From Clostridia bacterium (GTDB taxonomy: Bacteria > Bacillota > Clostridia > Oscillospirales > Acutalibacteraceae), in assembly GCA_900772705.1 (NCBI GenBank), contig CAAGRQ010000068.1, positions 1 through 7,857 on the forward strand: 7,857 bases of DNA, in the 5' to 3' direction. Positions 1 to 3,813 of the stretch are shown piece by piece. The position numbers and the translations under genes were made by a program. The notes under the pieces are model-generated. The model saw nothing but the letters and a program-made list of their open reading frames with translations. It searched no databases and was not told where the DNA came from. Each line of letters opens with the position of its first letter. The stretch's first letter is position 1.

Positions 1-154
1 AAAGCCGTCTGTGAATAAGCGCCGCATTTCGGGTTATGTATTCACCCCTCTCATCAGGGCCCCTCATCTTCAGAGAATTGCTCATTTTCCATATCATTTC
101 TTTTTCGTTTCTAAAATCAATTTCCTTGCCGAGCATTCCTGCTATTCCGCACAT
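1..154 (-). CDS. asnB: Asparagine synthetase B (glutamine-hydrolysing), N-terminal fragment cut by window edge
   Basis: The minus strand from the ATG at 154 reads MCGIAGMLGKEIDF, then RGPDERGEY and, at the window edge, IHRRL. Cys2 directly after the start Met is the nucleophile of class II (Ntn-type) glutamine amidotransferases, and MCGIAG, RGPD.G and HRRL are the conserved N-terminal blocks of AsnB. In this family the N-terminal domain frees ammonia from glutamine, and a C-terminal PP-loop domain (outside the window) makes beta-aspartyl-AMP and then asparagine in the cytoplasm. The start is well fixed: the Cys must be residue 2, and an AGAGGTGAT ribosome site (158-166) lies just upstream, with GAGG 7 nt from the ATG. 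Only 51 codons are visible. The gene is divergent from the tRNA-Thr/Tyr unit. Other Ntn amidotransferases such as GlmS or PurF also begin MCGI, but the spacing to RGPDE and HRRL favours AsnB. Confidence 0.92.
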   Translation of the reverse strand, partial: MCGIAGMLGKEIDFRNEKEMIWKMSNSLKMRGPDERGEYITRNAALIHRRL

Positions 155-238
155 AATATCACCTCTGAATTTATATTATTCAAAAACGGCGAATATGATA
201 CAACGCACTCAAAAAATTAAAAAAATGCGAAAAAAGTA

Positions 239-267
239 TTGACTATTTTATTAAGTTATGTTATATT
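239..267 (+). promoter_or_regulatory. Promoter of the tRNA-Thr/tRNA-Tyr unit
   Basis: A -35 box TTGACT (239-244) and a -10 box TATATT (262-267) are separated by exactly 17 bp. Transcription would start near 274, about 13 nt before the tRNA-Thr. A-tracts at 211-235, directly upstream of the -35, look like an UP element, as expected for a stable-RNA promoter. Confidence 0.85.
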
Positions 268-286
268 ATCTAAGCGTTGTAAATGC

Positions 287-362
287 GCTGGTGTAGCTCA
301 GTTGGTAGAGCAGCTGATTTGTAATCAGCAGGTCAGGGGTTCAAGTCCGTTCACCAGCTCCA
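287..362 (+). tRNA. tRNA-Thr (anticodon TGT)
   Basis: A 76-nt cloverleaf with CCA encoded. The acceptor stem is GCTGGTG/CACCAGC and the D-stem is GCTC/GAGC. The anticodon stem GCTGA/TCAGC closes the loop TTTGTAA, giving anticodon TGT at 320-322, which reads ACA. The T-loop is TTCAAGT, the discriminator is T and CCA ends at 362. One oddity: the T-stem AGGGG/CCGTT has a G-G opposition at the 51-63 pair and a G-T pair at 50-64, so it is weaker than usual. It is co-transcribed with tRNA-Tyr, which begins 4 nt downstream. Confidence 0.97.
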
Positions 363-366
363 ATAT

Positions 367-451
367 GGAAGAGTTCCCGAGCGGCCAAAGGGAACAGACT
401 GTAAATCTGTCGGCGATGCCTTCGGTGGTTCGAATCCACCCTCTTCCACCA
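367..451 (+). tRNA. tRNA-Tyr (anticodon GTA)
   Basis: An 85-nt class II tRNA with a long variable arm. The acceptor stem GGAAGAG/CTCTTCC is followed by discriminator A and an encoded CCA. The anticodon stem ACAGA/TCTGT closes CTGTAAA, with anticodon GTA at 401-403. The variable arm lies about 411-424 and the T-arm GGTGG/CCACC encloses TTCGAAT. Long variable arm plus GTA anticodon is diagnostic of bacterial tRNA-Tyr. The last A of CCA (451) is also the first base of the terminator stem. Confidence 0.97.
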
Positions 452-495
452 AAAGCCTTGAAAGCCTTACAAATAGGGCGTTTCAAGGCTTTTTA
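451..495 (+). terminator. Rho-independent terminator of the tRNA-Thr/Tyr unit
   Basis: A 13-bp perfect stem, AAAAGCCTTGAAA (451-463) with TTTCAAGGCTTTT (481-493), encloses a 17-nt loop and ends in a T-run. It begins on the last base of tRNA-Tyr, so 3' processing and termination are packed together. Confidence 0.9.
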
Positions 496-741
496 CTTTG
501 TCAAAAACAGCCTGTTTTTTGCACTGTTTTTGAACATTCATTCGATGAAAAAGTGCCTAAAAGTGCCGCAAAATGCCGGTTAATTGTGTCAGAAATTGTG
601 TTACCGATTCCGGCAATTATCAGCAACACTCACAAATAACAATTTTAGGATTTACCTGTTATCTTTAACTTTTTGGTTTTATAATTTATTTATACAACAA
701 ATAAGAAAATCAAGATTACGAAAACTGCAAGGAGTTTGAAT
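496..741. other. Non-coding gap upstream of the fucosidase gene
   Basis: No gene is seen here. It holds a perfect 10-bp inverted repeat TCAAAAACAG (501-510)/CTGTTTTTGA (524-533). It also has three iteron-like repeats with about one-turn spacing (549-577) and a TGCCGG (574-579)/CCGGCA (610-615) inverted repeat. An AT-rich stretch at 665-700 contains TATAAT at 680-685, but no good -35 box sits 16-18 bp upstream of it. TTAACT at 665-670 with a weaker -10 near 688-694 is an alternative. The fucosidase promoter is probably in 650-700, but I cannot fix it. Confidence 0.5.
549..577 (+). repeat. Three short direct repeats (possible operator)
   Basis: AAAAGTGCC occurs at 549-557 and 559-567, and a variant AAAATGCC occurs at 570-577. 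The starts are 10 and 11 bp apart, about one helical turn, so the copies would face the same side of the DNA. The array lies about 170 bp upstream of the fucosidase start. A regulator-binding role is inference; no partner regulator gene is in the window. Confidence 0.45.
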
Positions 742-1767
742 ATGAAATTATTTTCAAAGCCGAAATATCCGAAAAATTATCCGATAAAACAAATACCGTC
801 AACCGAGCCGAACGAATATCAGCTCGAGCAGATCAACAGAAAATTCGGTATGTTCATCCACTTTGGAATAAATACATTCAACAACACGGAGTGGTCGAAC
901 GGTAAACTGCCGATTGAAAGTTATTGCCCCACAGGCATTGATGCAGACGGTTGGGTGAAAGCGGCATATGAAGCAGGAATGAATTATGTAATAATTATAG
1001 CAAAACACCACGACGGCTTTTGCCTTTGGAACACATACACAACCACATACGGTGTGAGAAATTCGCCCAATAAAACCGATGTAATCGCCGAGGTTGCAAA
1101 GGCGTGCGACAAATACGGCATTAAACTCGGAATTTATTATTCACTTTGGGACAGGCACGAGCACTGCTACAAAAACGACGAGGCATACATTAATTATATG
1201 GAAAAGCAACTCGTTGAACTCTTAGACGGAAGATACGGAGAAGTGGTCGAACTGTGGCTTGACGGCGGCTGGGACAAGCCATGCCGCAAATGGCAACTTG
1301 ACAGAATATACAACACGGTAAAAAAATTACAGCCTAAATGCCAAATCGGAGTCAATCTCACAATAGGAAAATTCACCGACAAAAAGGGAGTTCCCAAGAA
1401 AAGGTATCAGCCGAAAAATTATCAATACGGTGACCCCATCGCCATGTTCCCATCGGATTTCAGGCTCTGGGACCCGCATATGTGCAGAGAGGACGACCCG
1501 AAAATTTACACCTTCAACGGCGAAAAATACTATTTACCGTTTGAGCAAACCATATGTTCACGAAAAGAGGGCGTCTGGTTTTATTCCGATGAATACGAAA
1601 ACAAGACATTGCAAGACGCAGACGAAACAGCAAGAAATTATCGCATACTTGAAAAGGCACATAATCTGATGGTTATTAATCTTCCGCCCGACAAGAACGG
1701 AAAACTCAGCAAAAACGATATTGATAATTTAATGCTCATCGCAGAAAAACTCGATATAAAAAGATAA
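742..1767 (+). CDS. Alpha-L-fucosidase-type glycoside hydrolase, family GH29, cytoplasmic
   Basis: Encodes a 341-residue protein matching the GH29 catalytic (beta/alpha)8 barrel, which removes alpha-L-fucose from glycans with retention of configuration. Visible blocks, in order: KFGMFIHFGINTF (34-46), KHHDGFCLW (88-96, the active-site H-H-D), YYSLWDR (132-138), LWLDGGWD (171-178) with Asp174 as the expected nucleophile, PFEQT (266-270), and the closing barrel strand NLMVINLPPDKNG (308-320). There is no signal peptide and no TM segment, so it should act in the cytoplasm on imported fucosides. At 341 residues it is shorter than many GH29 enzymes and lacks the usual C-terminal beta-sandwich. The ATG at 742 is chosen over the TTG at 736 because AAGGAG (729-734) is 7 nt before it. 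It appears monocistronic, with no transporter or fucose-catabolism genes nearby. Exact substrate linkage cannot be told from sequence. Confidence 0.88.
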   Translation: MKLFSKPKYPKNYPIKQIPSTEPNEYQLEQINRKFGMFIHFGINTFNNTEWSNGKLPIESYCPTGIDADGWVKAAYEAGMNYVIIIAKHHDGFCLWNTYTTTYGVRNSPNKTDVIAEVAKACDKYGIKLGIYYSLWDRHEHCYKNDEAYINYMEKQLVELLDGRYGEVVELWLDGGWDKPCRKWQLDRIYNTVKKLQPKCQIGVNLTIGKFTDKKGVPKKRYQPKNYQYGDPIAMFPSDFRLWDPHMCREDDPKIYTFNGEKYYLPFEQTICSRKEGVWFYSDEYENKTLQDADETARNYRILEKAHNLMVINLPPDKNGKLSKNDIDNLMLIAEKLDIKR

Positions 1768-1771
1768 AAAA

Positions 1772-1804
1772 AGCGAAGCAGATAAATATCTGTTTCGCTA
1801 TTTT
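1772..1804 (+). terminator. Terminator of the fucosidase gene; also faces the tRNA-Arg region
   Basis: A 12-bp stem AGCGAAGCAGAT (1772-1783) pairs with ATCTGTTTCGCT (1788-1799), followed by ATTTT. The only non-Watson-Crick pair is G-T on the plus strand (A-C on the minus strand), so the plus strand is favoured. An A-run before the stem gives T's on the minus strand, so it may also stop minus transcripts reading past the distal tRNA tail copy. Confidence 0.8.
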
Positions 1805-1920
1805 GGTACGCCTCGTCCAAACATATTCCGTATTCAAACAAATTGCCAAGTCAATTTGTAACGAATACTCCATATGTTTCTCCTCTCAAAATCTGCCGTA
1901 CAGCAGTGCGTCAGATTTTG
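1801..1920 (-). repeat. Structured repeat, copy A (distal unit, with partial tRNA-Arg tail)
   Basis: Read on the minus strand: a hairpin CAAAATCTG/CAGATTTTG (plus 1887-1895/1912-1920), a linker GAGAGGAGAAAC (1876-1887), a long three-helix hairpin, then TGTTTGGACGA (1813-1823) joined to GGCGTACCA, the last 9 nt of tRNA-Arg. The long hairpin has three helices: 1821-1826/1872-1877, 1830-1835/1863-1868 and 1838-1845/1852-1859. They are separated by a 3x3 internal loop (GGA/GGA on minus) and a 2x3 loop. Copy B has the same plan with different bases in the helices. It does not encode a conserved protein, as no frame is shared between copies. The function is unknown; a structured RNA or a small mobile repeat are the main options. 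Confidence 0.75.
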
Positions 1921-1922
1921 TT

Positions 1923-1943
1923 AAGGTGTGCTACGCACACCTT
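1923..1943. repeat. Perfect 9-bp hairpin between repeat copies
   Basis: AAGGTGTGC (1923-1931) and GCACACCTT (1935-1943) form a perfect stem with a 3-nt loop. No T-run follows in either direction, so it is not a classic terminator. It sits between hairpin 2 of copy A and an orphan T-arm-like sequence. Confidence 0.7.
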
Positions 1944-1946
1944 CTC

Positions 1947-1970
1947 AGGGTTCGAGTCCCTACAACCCGA
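1947..1970 (+). pseudogene. Orphan tRNA 3'-end-like fragment (T-arm plus acceptor strand)
   Basis: On the plus strand, AGGG-TTCGAGT-CCCT (1947-1961) is a canonical T-arm with a tRNA T-loop. It is followed by ACAACCCGA, which has the length of an acceptor 3' strand plus discriminator, but no CCA. No matching 5' acceptor (CGGGTTG), D-arm or anticodon arm lies upstream, so this is not a full tRNA. It is opposite in orientation to the tRNA-Arg tails. It could be a trace of another tRNA-targeted insertion or a chance T-arm look-alike. Confidence 0.45.
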
Positions 1971-1975
1971 AATAA

Positions 1976-2010
1976 TAAAAACGAGGAACATCCTAAAGGA
2001 CATTCCTCAT
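1976..2010 (-). terminator. Terminator-like hairpin after the tRNA-Arg tail copy of unit B
   Basis: Symmetric stem GAGGAA-CA-TCCT (1983-1994)/AGGA-CA-TTCCTC (1997-2008). On the minus strand the CA/CA gap becomes TG/TG, i.e. two consecutive G-U pairs, making the stem continuous, and it is followed by TTTTTATTAT. The minus strand is therefore the likely direction. It lies just after the ACCA of the copy-B tail, the same place the true tRNA-Arg terminator occupies. Confidence 0.75.
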
Positions 2011-2012
2011 TT

Positions 2013-2132
2013 TTGGTACGCCGGAAGGGACTTCGTCCAAACACACTTCGTGATTAAGGCAAAATGCAAGCATTTGCCAACAATCACTTCGTATGTTTCT
2101 CCTCTCCCCACAAAGTCTTTGACTTTGCGGGG
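2013..2132 (-). repeat. Structured repeat, copy B (proximal unit, with 20-nt tRNA-Arg tail)
   Basis: Same plan as copy A. On the minus strand: hairpin 2 (plus CCCC 2106-2109, CAAAGTC 2111-2117, loop 2118-2120, GACTTTG 2121-2127, GGGG 2129-2132), then linker GAGAGGAGAAAC (2095-2106). Next comes a three-helix hairpin (2041-2046/2091-2096, 2050-2055/2082-2087, 2058-2067/2070-2078 with one bulged A), then TGTTTGGACGA (2033-2043) and a tRNA-Arg tail. The plus-strand A-C oppositions at 2044/2093 and 2110/2128 become G-U pairs on the minus strand, so the functional RNA would be minus. The sequence 2010-2032 is an exact 23-bp direct repeat of 2209-2231, the end of tRNA-Arg and its flank, at an offset of 199 bp. 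Confidence 0.78.
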
Positions 2133-2176
2133 ACCCCAAAATAAAGAGTATTCTCGCACACTTTCACAACATAATA

Positions 2177-2212
2177 AAAAGCCCAAAGCGGACAAATCCA
2201 CTTTGGACTTTT
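2177..2212 (-). terminator. Rho-independent terminator of tRNA-Arg
   Basis: On the minus strand, AGTCCAAAGTGGA pairs with TCCGCTTTGGGCT (two G-U pairs, which would be A-C on the plus strand) around a short loop, followed by TTTTTATTAT. It begins within a few bases of the encoded CCA of tRNA-Arg. Confidence 0.85.
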
Positions 2213-2289
2213 TGGTACGCCGGAAGGGACTCGAACCCCCGACCTACTGGTTCGTAGCCAGTCACTCTATCCAGCTGAGCTACCGGCGC
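2213..2289 (-). tRNA. tRNA-Arg (anticodon ACG)
   Basis: A 77-nt cloverleaf on the minus strand with CCA encoded. The acceptor is GCGCCGG/CCGGCGT, the D-stem GCTC/GAGT, and the anticodon stem ACTGG/CCAGT closes CTACGAA. The anticodon is ACG (plus 2253-2255), normally edited to ICG by TadA to read CGU/CGC/CGA. The T-arm is GGGGG/CCCTT around TTCGAGT. The terminal acceptor pair is G1-U72, a wobble where a Watson-Crick pair is usual. Pieces of its 3' end recur at 2013-2032 and 1803-1812. Confidence 0.97.
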
Positions 2290-2320
2290 ATAGTGCAAGC
2301 GGTTTTCACTTGCGAGCAAT

Positions 2321-2349
2321 ACTATAACACATTTCTTTAGAAAATGCAA
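2321..2349 (-). promoter_or_regulatory. Promoter of tRNA-Arg
   Basis: On the minus strand, TTGCAT (2344-2349) and TATAGT (2321-2326) are separated by 17 bp. The start would be near 2314, giving a leader of about 25 nt before the tRNA. It lies about 20 bp beyond the stop of the C_GCAxxG gene, with no terminator between, so read-through from that operon into tRNA-Arg is possible. Confidence 0.85.
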
Positions 2350-2367
2350 GTATTTTTTACATAAAGG

Positions 2368-2832
2368 TTATATTTTATCATAAGGATTTTCTTTAATATA
2401 ATCCTCCAAAATATCTGCGGCATATTTAACGAGTTCGGGGCAAGGACGCTTTTTATAATACTCGGGCGTCCTTTTTTCGAGAGTCGGATTATCTGCACCC
2501 TGTGTTTGCAGGCTGAGAAGTTCACGGCAAACGATTGAGCCGTTATCCTCCTTAAACCTACTGCCGAGTTGCTGAACCCTCTTATACAGTTCCGTCTTTG
2601 AAGCAAAATCCTTAGCGTCATCATAGCCGTAAAGGCAGGACAACACAAATGTAATGCCGCTGAACGCACCGCATACCTCTCGCATTCTGCCCATACCGCC
2701 GCCGAAGCCGGAAGTCATTTTTGCAACTGTATCTTTATTTATACCTATTATATCCGCATAAGCCATAGCAACAGACTGAGAGCAGTTATACCCCTCGGTA
2801 AAATACTCCTTTGCAATATCACCTCTGGACAT
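2368..2832 (-). CDS. C_GCAxxG_C_C family putative redox-active protein
   Basis: Encodes 154 residues. It carries the family signature of dispersed cysteines: NCSQSV (Cys17), GFGGGMGRMREVCGAFSG (Cys54 in the C-G-A-x-x-G motif), then Cys102 (VCREL) and Cys131 (PCPEL); Cys66 is an extra one. The family is common in anaerobes and is regarded as redox-active or metal-binding on the basis of its cysteines; the reaction is not established. There is no signal peptide, so it is probably cytoplasmic. The start ATG (2832-2830) overlaps the upstream stop as TAATG, and a GGAGG site lies inside the end of the upstream gene, 7 nt before the ATG. The two genes are therefore one transcript and probably translationally coupled. 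Length is usual for the family. Confidence 0.85.
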   Translation of the reverse strand: MSRGDIAKEYFTEGYNCSQSVAMAYADIIGINKDTVAKMTSGFGGGMGRMREVCGAFSGITFVLSCLYGYDDAKDFASKTELYKRVQQLGSRFKEDNGSIVCRELLSLQTQGADNPTLEKRTPEYYKKRPCPELVKYAADILEDYIKENPYDKI

Positions 2833-3563
2833 TACTGTGCCTCCGTAGGTTCGGTCGAAATCTCACTGTACTTTGCAACAAGCGTTCTGTCTCTTGTAAC
2901 AGTAAAGGTATAATTCTGCTGAGTGGAAACACGCTTTCCGTTTTCGTACCAACCGTCAAATTGGAATCCGCCGTCGGGAGAAGCCATAACGGTAATCTCC
3001 TTATTAACTTCTATTTCTCCGCCGCCTCTGACCGATCCGCCTCCGTCGGGAGCCATAACCTCAATAGTATAGGTCTGAGGAGCGGCAGTCGTTTCAGATG
3101 ACGGTTCCGTCTTACTCTCGGTAGTTCTCTCCGTTGTTTGGCGTGTGGTAAACGCAGCAGTGCTTTGGCTTACACTTTCGCTGGCAGAAGTCGAAGCGGT
3201 AGTGGTCTCTTTTTTGGCAGCCGAGTTTTTAACAAGCACAGCCGCAAGAACGGCAATAATTACAACAAGCACAACAGCAAGTGTAATGATAATCGCCATC
3301 TGCTGTTTTTTCTTCTTTTCTTCTTCCTCGTCGTCAACGGGCGGCTTTTCGGGCTTTGGCGACGACGGCTGAGAAGCGGAATTAATATCCGAGGCAGACA
3401 CTGCGGGAACAACCCTTGTCTTTCCCATTTCGTCCTCAATATTATTATTTTCATCATTATTATTGTCATTTATCGGCTCGTCCTCGTCATAAAGCGGTGA
3501 GCCGCAGTTTTGGCATATATATAAATTATCTTCGTTTTCGCTTCCGCAATTCTTACATCTCAT
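2832..3563 (-). CDS. Zinc-ribbon, single-pass membrane protein with extracellular InlB-like repeat domain
   Basis: Encodes 243 residues. The N-terminal zinc ribbon has four cysteines in two CxxC knuckles (Cys3, Cys6, Cys17, Cys20). An acidic, Asn/Asp-rich linker follows (about 25-85), then KKKK and a TM helix at about 88-112. A Ser/Thr-rich stalk (about 118-165) leads to a C-terminal domain (about 165-233) with FDGWYENGKRV and an ending TLVAKYSE, typical of the divergent InlB B-repeat/Flg_new-type beta-grasp modules. The positive cluster before the TM predicts the zinc ribbon inside and the repeat domain outside. The start is the ATG at 3563: CGGAGG lies 8 nt upstream and the zinc ribbon begins at once. 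A longer reading from 3620 would run through the promoter. The role is unknown; linking a cytoplasmic metal site to a surface domain suggests sensing or scaffolding (inference). Confidence 0.78.
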   Translation of the reverse strand: MRCKNCGSENEDNLYICQNCGSPLYDEDEPINDNNNDENNNIEDEMGKTRVVPAVSASDINSASQPSSPKPEKPPVDDEEEEKKKKQQMAIIITLAVVLVVIIAVLAAVLVKNSAAKKETTTASTSASESVSQSTAAFTTRQTTERTTESKTEPSSETTAAPQTYTIEVMAPDGGGSVRGGGEIEVNKEITVMASPDGGFQFDGWYENGKRVSTQQNYTFTVTRDRTLVAKYSEISTEPTEAQ

Positions 3564-3591
3564 ATACGATACCTCCGAATTTATTTTGTTA

Positions 3592-3620
3592 ATTATACCA
3601 CATAGGCACGTAATACTCAA
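3592..3620 (-). promoter_or_regulatory. Promoter of the zinc-ribbon/C_GCAxxG operon
   Basis: On the minus strand, TTGAGT (3615-3620) and TATAAT (3592-3597) are 17 bp apart, with GTGG just before the -10. The predicted start near 3585 leaves a short leader of about 20 nt carrying the GGAGG site. Confidence 0.85.
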
Positions 3621-3668
3621 TAAAAAACGCCCAAATTTATTTATTTTTGAATAATTTGAAAAATACTA

Positions 3669-3697
3669 TTGACTTTTTTGTTAATTTATAATAAATT
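3669..3697 (+). promoter_or_regulatory. Probable promoter of the lipoprotein gene
   Basis: TTGACT (3669-3674) is followed after 17 bp by TAAATT (3692-3697). The -10 box is imperfect, and TATAAT at 3687-3692 is too close to the -35 (12 bp). The surroundings are very AT-rich. If right, transcription starts near 3704 and the leader is about 110 nt. Confidence 0.6.
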
Positions 3698-3716
3698 TAA
3701 TATGTAATGTTTTCTA

Positions 3717-3785
3717 AAAGCCGCAGAAGCACTTTTGAGTTATTAAACATTAACTCACGGCTTTGCTTCTGTTGCTACTCAAAAG
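3717..3785 (+). ncRNA. Structured leader with crossing complementary segments
   Basis: Four complementary pairs are packed in 69 nt between promoter and ribosome site. A: AAAGCCG (3717-3723) with CGGCTTT (3758-3764). B: CAGAAGCA (3724-3731) with TGCTTCTG (3764-3771). C: CTTTTGAGT (3732-3740) with ACTCAAAAG (3777-3785). D: TGAGTTA (3736-3742) with TAACTCA (3751-3757). D nests in A, but A, B and C run in the same order on both sides, so they cross. They can only coexist as a pseudoknot or must compete. There is no T-run, so it is not a simple terminator. It does not match a riboswitch class I can recognise. Confidence 0.55.
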
Positions 3786-3813
3786 ACACATTAAGGAAAG
3801 GGGATTCCCAAAT

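Noticed and set aside
239..583. 114-codon open frame on the plus strand
   Set aside because: It runs across tRNA-Thr, tRNA-Tyr and their terminator; its protein-like string is the well-known spurious translation of tRNA sequence.
1764..1873. Small minus-strand ORF starting ATG 1873 in copy A, with GGAG just upstream
   Set aside because: Copy B has ACG at the same place and soon a stop, and the frame is not kept, so the GAGGAG linker is more likely part of the RNA element than a ribosome site.
1801..2212. CRISPR array or insertion sequence
   Set aside because: There are only two or three diverged copies at about 200-bp spacing with no spacers, no transposase and no terminal inverted repeats.
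1803..2340. Plus- and minus-strand open frames through the repeat region and tRNA-Arg
   Set aside because: The frames differ between copies A and B and cross tRNA and terminators. Base changes keep pairing, not codons.
3138..3500. Plus-strand open frames opposite the zinc-ribbon gene
   Set aside because: Low-complexity shadows of the Ser/Thr stalk and acidic linker codons; no ribosome site and no family resemblance.
3564..3620. Longer start for the zinc-ribbon protein at 3620
   Set aside because: The extra codons overlap the -35 and -10 boxes, and the good ribosome site lies before the ATG at 3563.
3763..3813. Longer start for the lipoprotein at TTG 3763
   Set aside because: It would put a leucine-rich stretch from the structured leader before a complete lipoprotein signal peptide; the ribosome site fits 3814.
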